A stretch of 42,556 bases of DNA from JBCCTX01 sp964468435 (GTDB lineage: Bacteria > Bacteroidota > Bacteroidia > J057): NCBI GenBank assembly GCA_964468435.1, contig CAYXVE010000047.1, forward strand, positions 1 to 42,556, in the 5' to 3' direction. Below, piece after piece: positions 7,516-16,598 of this stretch (positions are counted from its first letter, which is position 1; each line of letters starts with the position of its first letter). The notes under the pieces were generated by a model, which worked only from the letters and a program-made list of their open reading frames with translations, searched no databases and was not told where the DNA came from. The translations under genes and the position numbers were made by a program.

Positions 7516-9089
7516 GGGTAAAGTTCTCTGATGTACAAAGACCAATAAGGGTGATTATGTACAAGACGGTACGTTTGATTTTGGTCCAGAATGTTTAATA
7601 ATCTTTCTCCGGATTGAGTCTTATCCCACACGATCATGAGTTGAAAAGTATCCTGGATGGTCAGGATGGAATTTTTAAGCGAATCCACTTCAATGTATAT
7701 CGCTCCAGCAGCTTCAGGGATTCTTACTCCGTTGGTGGTGTAGATAAGAGGTCTATGACTGGATTGCATAATACTGTCAGTAATGTGGTATAATTCCTGG
7801 TATTCGTAATCTGGAAATAATGGCTTATCATTTTTGAGCGTGGGTACAGTAGTCCTGAGTAGTAAGTAGGTCAACGAGATAGTTAGCGAAGTATACACAA
7901 TCATTCTACTGGTTAGTGTAAGATATTTTCTTGATTGATTTACTGATCCGCACAATATAGTAATTAGTATCACCCACTGTGAAGGAGCATAATACCGGGT
8001 CTCCATTACAAAAGTCCAGAAATTCAGCCAGTCGGTTTCGGGAGGAGTTGTCAGTGATGAGTAGACTAGTATGGCTATATTACTTCCTAATACAAAGGGG
8101 AAAAGAATACCTGCGAAGTTATATCTTTTAGTTGATGCATTCAGCATCCAGTTGTACCAAGAAGCAATACAAACCATTAGTACACACAAAGATCCTAAAG
8201 AGATGATTACAGATATCGCTATATCTGGTATTGAAAGTATTGACTTAATGGAATTAACTATGTTCAAATTGAAATACATAAAAGATTTTAGGGGAAAAGC
8301 GTCAAAGTGAAGAAGGTGAGAGGGATAAAAGGCAGCATTGACCTGCTTGGGGAAGTAAGGTACTCCTTCTATAAACCACCATCTAATCAGAGAACACAGG
8401 AGTATGAAAAAGGGTAGAAAGCTGAAAACGAGCGATTGAAATAAAATATATTTATTTTTCTTAATCCAGCTCCATGTGAATAAAGCTAGGGGAATAGCAA
8501 GAAGAAAAACTAAATACAAATACTTAAGGTATGCAGTTAGTCCCAGGAGTCCCCCACTAATAAAGAGTAGTAATAATGGGCTGAAATTCCTCATATCTTC
8601 ACGAATGGATGACACCAATATATATATTGAAATGGAAAATACTCCTAGGGTAAGTAGATCTGTAGCGGGAAGTGGATGTAATAAGGTTATAGATACTGTA
8701 CAATAGGCTGTGAAAAGGACCCATGTCTGGACCTTTATATGAAAAAAAGCTAATATAAGGAGACTGGAAATTACAAAGAGTAAATTCCCTGCAAGTTCGA
8801 GCAACAAAATTGCCAGGAGTGGATCGGAGAAGACCATGTTCATTCCGTAAAGGATGTAGGCATATCCTGGAGGGAAGGCTTTCAGGGGAATGAATTGGAG
8901 TTTCCATTGATTTTCAGGTTTGACTTGATAATAACCAGGCTCCCCTTTCACTTGTAGTACGTGAGTGGACTGTAACTGAAGTGCTGTGTCGGGATAAAAG
9001 GCCCGGTAATGATAGCGGTGATAGCCGAGACTAGCAATTGCAACAAGCAAACATGAAACAAAAATATATTTTTTGATCAATGGCATCAC
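7512..9089 (-). CDS. polytopic GT-C-like membrane protein (GT39/ArnT-like), paralogue 1
   Basis: The 525-residue protein has about ten hydrophobic helices after an N-terminal anchor, then a soluble C-terminal domain of about 120 residues. The first extracytoplasmic loop carries an Asp (YPDTALQL) and is followed by FPPGYAYILYG, a pattern of GT-C glycosyltransferases that use polyprenyl-phosphate sugars. It aligns along its length with the interrupted gene at 10614-12257: FPPGY..(L)IYG, TDLL/TDLI, FWTFVMETRYY/LWTYVKESRYY. Its start overlaps the stop of the gene upstream by 4 bases (ATGA type). The sugar and acceptor are unknown. Confidence 0.75.
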   Translation of the reverse strand: MMPLIKKYIFVSCLLVAIASLGYHRYHYRAFYPDTALQLQSTHVLQVKGEPGYYQVKPENQWKLQFIPLKAFPPGYAYILYGMNMVFSDPLLAILLLELAGNLLFVISSLLILAFFHIKVQTWVLFTAYCTVSITLLHPLPATDLLTLGVFSISIYILVSSIREDMRNFSPLLLLFISGGLLGLTAYLKYLYLVFLLAIPLALFTWSWIKKNKYILFQSLVFSFLPFFILLCSLIRWWFIEGVPYFPKQVNAAFYPSHLLHFDAFPLKSFMYFNLNIVNSIKSILSIPDIAISVIISLGSLCVLMVCIASWYNWMLNASTKRYNFAGILFPFVLGSNIAILVYSSLTTPPETDWLNFWTFVMETRYYAPSQWVILITILCGSVNQSRKYLTLTSRMIVYTSLTISLTYLLLRTTVPTLKNDKPLFPDYEYQELYHITDSIMQSSHRPLIYTTNGVRIPEAAGAIYIEVDSLKNSILTIQDTFQLMIVWDKTQSGERLLNILDQNQTYRLVHNHPYWSLYIRELYP

Positions 9090-10537
9090 TTTATAAGTCG
9101 ATAAATGATATATTCCTTATTACGATAAACCTCTGTTAGCGAAGTTGGTGGATCTGAAATCCTGAGGTGGACATAAAAAGAGGCTGGATAGCTTTGAATA
9201 GTTTCTGGATCACTCAAGGCAATGCAAGTCCGTCCAGTAAAGAGATACATCACTCTGGGTTTGGAAAATACGATATGTTCATTTACCGATGTGTATTTCT
9301 CAATGAATGCAAACATTTCACGAGAAGGCTTATTGCCGAATGTAAACTCAAAGTTATCGTTGACATTTCTACACAGGAAATACAAAAAGACTGATATTAT
9401 AGCAGGTAGTAATAGATATTGTATTCCTTTATTTAGAAAGTATAGATGTTTTCCACTGCCCAGAGAGTACGCCAAATCTCTCAGTCCAACAGCAAAGAAC
9501 AAAAATAGAAATGGAAAAACAGGAAACAGAAAACGCAAGCCATCTGTGAATGGCCAGATAATCAGCATCGAAATATAAAGTACACAAAATATCAGCTCTG
9601 GGATAAATGACCGACCACTCATGTATATACCGTAGCTGATTAACGGCAAGCTTATAGCATATATGATCCATCCTGCATTACCTGCATACAAGAAGATTAT
9701 CCTTGAGTAGTATTGTATATGCCGCATAATGGTGTCAGGTTGGATAAATGAAAAATAATCTAGATACGCTCCCCCCACTGAAGGATAAAGTAAACGGCTT
9801 AAAAAAAAGGTGATGATCACGGGAATGAGCACAAAAATTGGGGGAGTGAGGGCCTCAGTGATTATAATTGAAGGTCTTTTCCGCCATATAATACAAAGGT
9901 GATATCCGATCAAAGTTGGAATGAGTATTAATCCTGCTGTGCGTATGAGACAAGCTGCACTCAGCACAATACCTATGCTAAGATATGTGGTAATAGGCCG
10001 TTTCAAGCGGTAATGATAGCTTAGCTGAAACATAAATCCCAGACATAAACATGTAAAGGGGATGTCTGCAATGATGTGGTGACTTCCTGATATGATAAAG
10101 GGGTTAAAGGCAAAAAGAAAAAGTATGAGTAATTTGAGCGAATAAGTGAGATCCAGAGGGCGCAGATACTTAAATAGGATAAAAATGGTAAGCAGAAAAA
10201 AAAAGATTCCCGGTAGTTTGAGTAGTCGAAAATTTAATCCTGAAAAATAATAGATGATACTTAATATTAAAGGATACCCCGGAGGATAAAAGTCAGGACC
10301 CAAAATAATGTCTGAGCTATTCATACTGTATCGATTAACCTCAAACAGAGCTTCGCTGGTTCCTTCTAGGATGGCTTTTGCCTGAGAGATATATAGGGAA
10401 AAATCTCCTCCTAAAGCATGGTAAGGATGCAGAATAAGCAGGCTTCCTAGACCTGAAACGAGTAATACAGCAATGCAAATATACAGGTATAAAGACTGCT
10501 TCAAGTTCTTATTGTATTTCAAAATGTCACTTATCAT
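9086..10537 (-). CDS. polytopic GT-C-like membrane protein (GT39/ArnT-like), paralogue 2
   Basis: The 483-residue protein has roughly ten membrane helices. The first loop carries the GGDFSLYISQAKAILEG segment, where GT-C enzymes place a catalytic acidic residue, followed by FYPPGYPLILS. A short soluble C-terminal domain ends in YRNKEYIIYRLIK. It is the first gene of a two-gene minus-strand unit and is more distantly related to the two other GT-C-like proteins here. It probably transfers a sugar from a lipid carrier on the outer face of the inner membrane; the substrate is not readable. Confidence 0.75.
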   Translation of the reverse strand: MISDILKYNKNLKQSLYLYICIAVLLVSGLGSLLILHPYHALGGDFSLYISQAKAILEGTSEALFEVNRYSMNSSDIILGPDFYPPGYPLILSIIYYFSGLNFRLLKLPGIFFFLLTIFILFKYLRPLDLTYSLKLLILFLFAFNPFIISGSHHIIADIPFTCLCLGFMFQLSYHYRLKRPITTYLSIGIVLSAACLIRTAGLILIPTLIGYHLCIIWRKRPSIIITEALTPPIFVLIPVIITFFLSRLLYPSVGGAYLDYFSFIQPDTIMRHIQYYSRIIFLYAGNAGWIIYAISLPLISYGIYMSGRSFIPELIFCVLYISMLIIWPFTDGLRFLFPVFPFLFLFFAVGLRDLAYSLGSGKHLYFLNKGIQYLLLPAIISVFLYFLCRNVNDNFEFTFGNKPSREMFAFIEKYTSVNEHIVFSKPRVMYLFTGRTCIALSDPETIQSYPASFYVHLRISDPPTSLTEVYRNKEYIIYRLIK

Positions 10538-10613
10538 TCACAGCTATGCGAATTTTCAGTAAATGTATTAAATTTATCAGTGATTGTTGCTCATTACATG
10601 GTAGGTTCTATAT

Positions 10614-12257
10614 ATGAAGTATAAGATCAGGCAAAAATCAAATTCTTTCTATATCATTCCTTCATATATGATATGGGTAAGCCTTTGGGTAGTAGGTATG
10701 CAGATTGTTCACGCTTATTTTTTCTACACGCCACAATACGATAGGAATTTTCAAACCCATGTAGCTTATAACATAGCTCAGAACCATGGTATAAGCTTTC
10801 AATCGGTAGATGAAACTGACTTAAGCCGGGTTCATTACCGGCTAGCTGGCAATTTTCCACCTGGTTATAGCCTGTTGATATATGGAGTTAACACAGTGTT
10901 ATCAGATTGGTTATTAAGTGTAAAGATAGTTCATTGTTTAGCTATTCTAGGACTCTGGCTGAGTTACTGGGGATGCATTAGGTTTTATGTCGACACATCT
11001 CGTGTAGGTTGGATATCTGGGCTATTTCTGGGTATATCCTTTGCACCATGGGGATATCTTGGTACCACTGACTTGATAGCGGTACAATTACTTTTTGGGG
11101 CGATGATTATGTAGGGAAAATATTTAGAAGCCTCAAAGTTTAGCAATTTATTCATCGCGCTGGTATTATTAGGATTGGCTGCATCACTGCGATATGCCTA
11201 CTACGTTTACATTTTTTTTCCCTTTCTTCATTTACTCTTATTTTGGTGGAGGGATATGTCATTTTCCATCTCAAACCATATTATTAAGCGTGTTATCCTC
11301 AGTTTGGCAGGTGGAATGATAGTGTGCATCCCACTTTACGTTGTGCAGCAATTTCTAACACAGGGTTCATATTTCAACTTGTTGAATCAGGAAGAGTCCA
11401 GTCACTATTGGTTTCCAGAAAATTTATTCATGACAGATACCTTCATCGTTAAGTCATTTTGCTATATAGATTCAGGACGATTAGCAACATGGCTACATAT
11501 ATCACCAGGTGTGATAAGGTTTTTCATGTGGATCCTCTCATTCATGGTTGCAGTGCTCGTGATATTATACGCTACCAGACAGACTGGCCGATTGAAGATT
11601 CTTTATAAGCTTTCGCTCTTGATTAGTCTGCTTACATTAGGGTTACTAGTGGGTTTATCACTATTTAATAGCCCGGAAAACTGGTCTGGAGAATTGTGGA
11701 CTTATGTCAAGGAAAGTCGTTATTACCTTCCAGTGATGTTGTTGTTTCACATGTGGTTTGCTAAGATTATAGTAGATGTCAAGTCAAATATTATTACTGG
11801 AATGATGGTCCGGGTAATAGGAATACTATTTCTGCTATATGCAACGCTGCACATGGGTTACAGATATTATGAATATTTTTCAGGTAAAAATATGCGTTTC
11901 GGTCCCAGGTCTGTTTATGCATCTGAATTGAGGTGGATGGAAAATTATTTTGAATCACAAGCGCAAAAAGGACATTCTGTTGTCTTTGTACATGGGGATC
12001 TTTCATATGCCCATGTCGATGATTATCATTTGCTGGCTACCTTACAGGGGTTTGGGATTATGTCTTTAGAATCTTTCATGATGCATTCTCAACAGCATTC
12101 TAGCGAGTTAATTATTCTGATTACGTTTTCGTCTTCTGAAAAAAAAGAATATCAAAGATTTAGAGATCAAAAATCCCTCCTGCCCTCTCTAAAGAATAAT
12201 CTGGTCAGAGGATTTAGCAAGATGGAATTATACCAGGTAAAGCTGTCCTTACGATAA
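10614..12257 (+). pseudogene. GT-C-like membrane protein interrupted by one in-frame TAG
   Basis: Two open stretches, 10614-11114 (166 residues) and 11175-12257 (360 residues from its first start), are in the same frame. The only stop between them is the TAG at 11112-11114, and the bases from 11115 to 11175 are open. Read through, the product is 547 residues, matching the 525-residue paralogue at 7512-9089 across the break. In the paralogue the stop position falls in a short loop after a helix (VSSIREDMRNF). The N-terminal piece keeps YDRNFQTH and FPPGYSLLIYG; the C-terminal piece keeps LWTYVKESRYY. A nonsense mutation (possibly TGG to TAG) or a sequence error is most likely, and readthrough is less likely. 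The 3' end overlaps the convergent permease gene by 9 bases. Confidence 0.8.
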
Positions 12258-13106
12258 CTTAACAATCCTTTTTTTTCGTTTATAGACAATCAGACATCCT
12301 AAAAAACATAATCCCATGACAGTAGTCATGGCTCCGGCGATGGAGCTATTGAGCCATGCTGCCAGGAAATATCCACCGATAGAAGATCCGATACCTATCA
12401 GCACGGCGTATATCAACATTTGCTGAAGTTTTTCTGTCAGCAGATACGCTGCAGCGGCTGGTACAACCAGAAAACCTACCACAAGGATCGCACCCACAGA
12501 TTCAAATGAAAAGACGGTCGTAAGTGATACCATACTCATAAGTGAATAGTGCCAGAAGGCTGTAGAGATACCAAGTGCAGATGCATGTACCGGATCAAAA
12601 CTCGTGATAGTCAACGCCCTGAATCCTATCCTGAGATATATCAGGATGATGAGTACCAGGCCTGATAATAACCACACAGTAGTAGGCCCCATATTGGTGC
12701 CATCAGCCATGAGCCATACTTCGAGTGGAACATAAGCAATCTCGCCATATAATACACAGTCCTGGTCTAGATCTACCTGGCCGGCAAAGAAGGATATCAG
12801 AATTACCCCAATGGCAAACATGAAGGTAAAGGAGAGACCGATCGCAGCATCGGACTGAAGACGTGCTTTCTGGTGAATCCATTCGATCATCAGGGTGGTA
12901 AGCAAACCAAAGACAGCCGCTCCGATGAGCATAGGCCAGGTGGCACGGCTTTGTGCAATAAAATAAGCAATGACTATACCTGGTAGCACTGCATGGGATA
13001 TGGCATCGCCAATCATGGTCATTTTCCGTAACAACAGAAAACTCCCTAGCAACGCCCCTGCACATGCAACTAGAGATCCGGTGAGTATGATCCAGAAGGC
13101 ATCCAT
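12249..13106 (-). CDS. metal ABC transporter permease (ZnuB/MntB/TroD family)
   Basis: The 285-residue, all-helical protein has about eight or nine membrane segments. The conserved early segment KMTMIGDAISHAVLPGIVIAY is typical of ABC-3 family permeases for Mn, Zn or Fe. VGAILVVGFLVVPAAAAYLLT in the second half is also typical. It is the last gene of the operon and its start overlaps the last base of the upstream permease gene. It lacks the C-terminal regulatory module that its partner has, so the two permeases are not equivalent and probably form a heterodimer. Confidence 0.93.
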   Translation of the reverse strand: MDAFWIILTGSLVACAGALLGSFLLLRKMTMIGDAISHAVLPGIVIAYFIAQSRATWPMLIGAAVFGLLTTLMIEWIHQKARLQSDAAIGLSFTFMFAIGVILISFFAGQVDLDQDCVLYGEIAYVPLEVWLMADGTNMGPTTVWLLSGLVLIILIYLRIGFRALTITSFDPVHASALGISTAFWHYSLMSMVSLTTVFSFESVGAILVVGFLVVPAAAAYLLTEKLQQMLIYAVLIGIGSSIGGYFLAAWLNSSIAGAMTTVMGLCFLGCLIVYKRKKRIVKLS

Positions 13107-14425
13107 TATTCTTCTCGTTTGTTTTGAGTGGGGTTAACAGAATAGGGAATCGGTGAGGCATGAGGGTCGCGGGCGGGAAATGCCAGCGATGCCTCGAGTG
13201 CTAGTTCGATTTCCGGTGTGATCACATGTTCAATCGCTTCGGCATTGTCATGAACATGATCTGCCGGCAGATTGAGATGGGTAGTGAGATACAATTCCCA
13301 GAGGCGGTGTATTCTCACAATGCGTTCACCCTCTTTGAGTCCCTCCGGGGTCAATTTCATTTCCTGCTTGTTTTGTTCAATATAACCCTTGCGGGCCAAC
13401 ATCCTGCCTCCTCGGTGAAGATCCGAATCCGGGATATATCTACGCTGGTGGATTTCATGGAAGTCCCGGTAGGTATGGTATTTTCCATCTTTTTCTCCCA
13501 ATTGGTAAAGGCATTTCAGGATATTTTCTTTCAGCATCTTTCTCCTGTATACAATCTGTCTTATCCATCTGAGTGCAGTACCCTTGGCTGTACCAAAAAG
13601 GAGGGATAAGAAAGCGAAAAGCGACAGGATGACTACTACCCAGGGTCCAGTTGGCATTCTGGGGATTAAATATGAAATATAAGCGCCTGTAATACCCGAA
13701 ACTGCAGCGAATACAACAGCAAGCAGCAATAGCCATTTTAATTGGTGTGTCCAGTATCTGGCTGCAACTGCTGGAGCTATGAGCAAGGCTGCCATGAGTA
13801 CTACTCCTATCGCTTGTATGCCAATGGCTATCGCCAGTACTGTGAGAAAGTACAGCATGCCTTCTAGCCATTTGACGCGAATGCCGCTAGTCGCAGCAAA
13901 ATCTCGATCAAAAGTGATGATTTTCAAAGGTTTGTACCATATCACGACTGTAGTTATTAAGATAAGGCTGGATATCCCAAATACGATAACGTCTTCCCTG
14001 ACCAGTGCTGCCGCTTTTCCCAATAAAAATTTATCAAGTCCTGATTGTGCTGCACTACCGGATTTTTGTATAAAGGTCAGTAAAAGGATTCCCAGTCCGT
14101 AGAATACGGACAGTACGATAGCCAGTGCTGCATCGGGCTTTATGTGTGTATGGCGTGTAAGATAGTTGACAGAAAATAGTCCTAATAGCCCACTCAGGGT
14201 TGCGCCTGTCAGTAGAAATAAAGGCTCCTTGGTTTGAGTAAATATAAATGCCAGGCAGATCCCAGGGAGAATGGCATGAGAAACGGTATCCCCGATCAAT
14301 GCTCTTTTTTGAAGGTACATAAATACCCCGACCACCGCAGCTCCCGAACACATAAAGACCATACCCATCAATACCCATCCAACATTGGGATCACTAAAAA
14401 ATACTGCATCAAAAATATTACGCAT
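13106..14425 (-). CDS. metal ABC transporter permease fused to a DtxR/MntR-like C-terminal module
   Basis: The 439-residue protein has an N-terminal ABC-3 permease (about residues 1-290, with KRALIGDTVSHAILPGI and MAALLIAPAVAARYW). A cytoplasmic tail of about 145 residues follows, reading like a DtxR-family regulator: a winged-helix-like part (NILKCLYQLGEKDG...LARKGYIE...LTPEGLKEGERIV) and then the dimerisation and metal-site region RIHRLWELYL...HDNAEAIEHVITPEIE...DPHASPIP. The tail closely parallels the stand-alone regulator at 16599-17264. It may sense metal and gate transport, or bind DNA at the membrane; both are inferred. It lies 15 bases after the ATPase gene. Confidence 0.92.
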   Translation of the reverse strand: MRNIFDAVFFSDPNVGWVLMGMVFMCSGAAVVGVFMYLQKRALIGDTVSHAILPGICLAFIFTQTKEPLFLLTGATLSGLLGLFSVNYLTRHTHIKPDAALAIVLSVFYGLGILLLTFIQKSGSAAQSGLDKFLLGKAAALVREDVIVFGISSLILITTVVIWYKPLKIITFDRDFAATSGIRVKWLEGMLYFLTVLAIAIGIQAIGVVLMAALLIAPAVAARYWTHQLKWLLLLAVVFAAVSGITGAYISYLIPRMPTGPWVVVILSLFAFLSLLFGTAKGTALRWIRQIVYRRKMLKENILKCLYQLGEKDGKYHTYRDFHEIHQRRYIPDSDLHRGGRMLARKGYIEQNKQEMKLTPEGLKEGERIVRIHRLWELYLTTHLNLPADHVHDNAEAIEHVITPEIELALEASLAFPARDPHASPIPYSVNPTQNKREE

Positions 14426-14440
14426 ATAAATAGGAAAAAA

Positions 14441-15244
14441 TTAATTATTTTCTTGTACAGGCAAATTCTTTTTTTCTACTAGACTCATCACCTCACTCAA
14501 AATACTTAGTCTGCCACCATAGGCTTTTTCGATATTATCCTGATTGAATACCTCTGCTGTAGGGCCAGCAGCAATCATACGTGTATTGAGCATGATAAGC
14601 CAGTCAAAGTAGTGGGTGACGGTTTGTAGGTCATGGTGAACCACCAGAATGGTTTTTCCTGCATTTTTCATTTCCTGTAGCAGTTCTACAATAGCATTTT
14701 CTGTAGCAATGTCTACTCCGGCAAAGGGTTCGTCGAGTAGGTACAGGTCAGCTTGCTGTGCAAGTGCCCGGGCGATGAACACCCTTTGTTGCTGTCCACC
14801 CGATAGCTGGGATATCTGTCTGTGTACAAAGGGATCGAGTTTTACTTTTTTGATAGCCTCCATAGCGATTGCTTTATCCGCTTTTGAAGGTCTGGAAAAT
14901 AGATTTCTGGGGCTATATCGCCCCATGAGTACGGTTTCAAATACATCGATGGGAAAATCCCAGTCTACACTTCCCCGTTGAGGTACGTAGGCAATTCTCG
15001 ATCTCGATTCATCTAGAGATCTGCCAAAGAGTTTGACATATCCACTATTAGGTTCAATAAGTCCCATGATAGCTTTGAGCATGGTGGTCTTACCCGAACC
15101 ATTTGGGCCTATCACTCCAACTAAATGATTGCCCGATAGCTCAATGTCCACATTCCAAAGAGCCGGTTTACTCTGATAGGAAACTGTAAGGTTGTGGAGT
15201 TCCAATACGGGTTGATGATTTTTGTATATATTATTTGACGACAT
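14441..15244 (-). CDS. metal ABC transporter ATP-binding protein
   Basis: The 267-residue protein has a Walker A GPNGSGKT (residues 46-53), a signature LSGGQQQR, a Walker B LYLLDEPF and a switch histidine in VVHHDLQTV. Segments such as YVPQRGSVDWDFPI are usual for the Mn/Zn/Fe ABC family. It powers the two permeases encoded downstream. The gene is separated from the binding-protein gene upstream by 184 bases holding a GC-rich hairpin and promoter-like boxes, so it may be transcribed partly on its own. Confidence 0.95.
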   Translation of the reverse strand: MSSNNIYKNHQPVLELHNLTVSYQSKPALWNVDIELSGNHLVGVIGPNGSGKTTMLKAIMGLIEPNSGYVKLFGRSLDESRSRIAYVPQRGSVDWDFPIDVFETVLMGRYSPRNLFSRPSKADKAIAMEAIKKVKLDPFVHRQISQLSGGQQQRVFIARALAQQADLYLLDEPFAGVDIATENAIVELLQEMKNAGKTILVVHHDLQTVTHYFDWLIMLNTRMIAAGPTAEVFNQDNIEKAYGGRLSILSEVMSLVEKKNLPVQENN

Positions 15245-15271
15245 ATTCTAATTTTGGGTTATTATCGGATA

Positions 15272-15310
15272 CAAATTTATTATATACAATTATTAAAATA
15301 TTCAAATTTA
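15272..15310 (-). promoter_or_regulatory. two TAAATTTG boxes upstream of the ABC ATPase gene
   Basis: On the minus strand, perfect -7 elements TAAATTTG occur at 15272-15279 and again at 15303-15310, 31 bases apart. Neither has a TTG at the ideal 19-21 base spacing. The nearer box would give a leader of about 20 bases for the ATPase gene. An internal promoter for the ATPase-permease part of the operon is plausible but not certain. Confidence 0.35.
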
Positions 15311-15405
15311 CACATTATAGTTCGAAATTTGCACATATCGTATCATTGATGATATTACCTTTGTAATAGGATGTGCAGCTAATTATTAAGGTACTAAGGA
15401 AGCAA

Positions 15406-15424
15406 GGCCCCCTCCCCGGGGGCC
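15406..15424 (-). terminator. GC-only hairpin after the metal-binding protein gene
   Basis: Arms GGCCCCC (15406-15412) and GGGGGCC (15418-15424) enclose a five-base loop; AAGC and GCTT outside can extend the stem across a two-base bulge. It begins five bases after the binding-protein stop codon on the minus strand, and the minus-strand tail is moderately T-rich (TTGCTTCCTT). It probably limits read-through into the ATPase gene or protects the upstream mRNA end. The T-run on the plus side is stronger, but no plus-strand gene needs it. Confidence 0.5.
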
Positions 15425-15428
15425 GCTT

Positions 15429-16355
15429 TTATTTTAGCCCTGTTACAATGGTTCTTACATTGGAGCTCACCATTCCAGTATAGGTGCCCTCTGGTGTCCC
15501 CGCCTCTCCCATAGCATCTGAATACAATGTGCCGCCAATACTTACCTCATGTCCCCTTTGCCGACAACCCGCCACAACAGCCTCCAGCGACTTGGAAGGT
15601 ACAGAGGTTTCCACAAATACCGACCTGAGTTTCCTGTCCACGATCAGATCTACCATATTCTTTACGTCTTTGAGTCCAAATTCCGCTACAGTGGATATTC
15701 CTTGTAGACCTATTACTTCCACCTCATAAGCTTTTCCGAAATATTCAAAGGCATCATGCGCTGTGATCATAATCCTTTGTGAATCTGGGATTTGTTGAAT
15801 CTCTGTCCCGACCCACGCATGTAACTTTGATAATGTATCGTTATACGTGCTGCTGTGATCACGGAATATCGATTCCTGCTTAGGCATGTGTTCTGATAAT
15901 TTATCCGCTATATAGGACACCACTTTCTGCCATAGTGACACATCAAACCAGATATGAGGGTCATATGTTCCGGTTGCATGATCGGATAAAATGAGACTTT
16001 CTCCAGCAATCAGTTCCGATATGGGGTATACAGGTTTTTGCCTTCCCAGTTTTTCGAGAATCTCAGCCATTTTACCTTCCAAATGCAATCCATTGTAAAA
16101 GATGATATCAGCATTTCTGAGTAATCTGAGATCGTTTTGAGTAGCCTTATACAGGTGTGGGTCGACCCCGGGACCCATAAGTCCCACTACTTCAACTGCC
16201 GTATCTGCAATAACAGAGACAGCATCCGCGATCATACCTGTGGTTGTTACAATGAGTGGTTTATCAGTACCTTTTTCCTTTGAATCATGCTTACAGCTTC
16301 CAAAGAATAGGGCAATTAGTGCATATACAATATACGTTTGAGTTAGTTTAATCAT
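15429..16355 (-). CDS. metal ABC transporter substrate-binding lipoprotein (ZnuA/MntA/TroA family)
   Basis: The 308-residue protein has a lipoprotein signal (IALFFGSC, C21). Metal ligands of the cluster A-I family are visible in GVDPHLYKAT, TYDPHIWFDV, the TAHDAFEYFG segment and GGTLYSDAMG. The loop before DPHIW is short and not histidine-rich, which favours Mn or Fe over Zn, but this is a weak guide. As the first gene of the minus-strand operon it delivers metal to the permeases. It is divergent from the MntR-like gene, with a DtxR-type operator candidate between them. Confidence 0.94.
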   Translation of the reverse strand: MIKLTQTYIVYALIALFFGSCKHDSKEKGTDKPLIVTTTGMIADAVSVIADTAVEVVGLMGPGVDPHLYKATQNDLRLLRNADIIFYNGLHLEGKMAEILEKLGRQKPVYPISELIAGESLILSDHATGTYDPHIWFDVSLWQKVVSYIADKLSEHMPKQESIFRDHSSTYNDTLSKLHAWVGTEIQQIPDSQRIMITAHDAFEYFGKAYEVEVIGLQGISTVAEFGLKDVKNMVDLIVDRKLRSVFVETSVPSKSLEAVVAGCRQRGHEVSIGGTLYSDAMGEAGTPEGTYTGMVSSNVRTIVTGLK

Positions 16356-16380
16356 ATATATGTATCGCTAATATGATCTG

Positions 16381-16388
16381 CAAATTTA
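16381..16388 (-). promoter_or_regulatory. -7 box of the metal-uptake operon promoter
   Basis: Read on the minus strand the sequence is TAAATTTG, a perfect Bacteroidota -7 element 25 bases upstream of the binding-protein start. No TTG stands at the -33 spacing; that place is taken by the palindrome at 16407-16422. Confidence 0.5.
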
Positions 16389-16406
16389 GGAAAAATAAAA
16401 CTAATA

Positions 16407-16422
16407 TTTAGGTATGACTAAA
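16407..16422. promoter_or_regulatory. candidate DtxR/MntR operator
   Basis: The 16-base sequence TTTAGGTATGACTAAA has inverted TTTAG/CTAAA arms six bases apart, and its left half matches the TTAGG half-site known for DtxR-family regulators. It overlaps the -33 position of the metal-operon promoter, where a bound repressor would block polymerase. It lies between the transporter operon and the divergent MntR-like gene. The site is inferred from symmetry and context. Confidence 0.45.
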
Positions 16423-16598
16423 GTAAAATTATATTTTTAAGGTGTTTTGGTAGTTAGTAAATTTCCAAACCTTGTTTTGAAGTTGAGTTTTATAGTTAAA
16501 TTATTATAAGGTTATTTAATTTGAGTATACAGGGGAGAATTGATACAACTGAAATTGAAAGGAGGTGTATTTTCGTTTTTTATTTTTATCTTTTTTGT

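Noticed and set aside
16521..16598. TTG-led 26-residue extension of the MntR-like protein
   Set aside because: The added residues are aromatic and hydrophobic and unlike DtxR-family N-termini, and a -7-like box (TTAATTTG, 16515-16522) overlaps the TTG.
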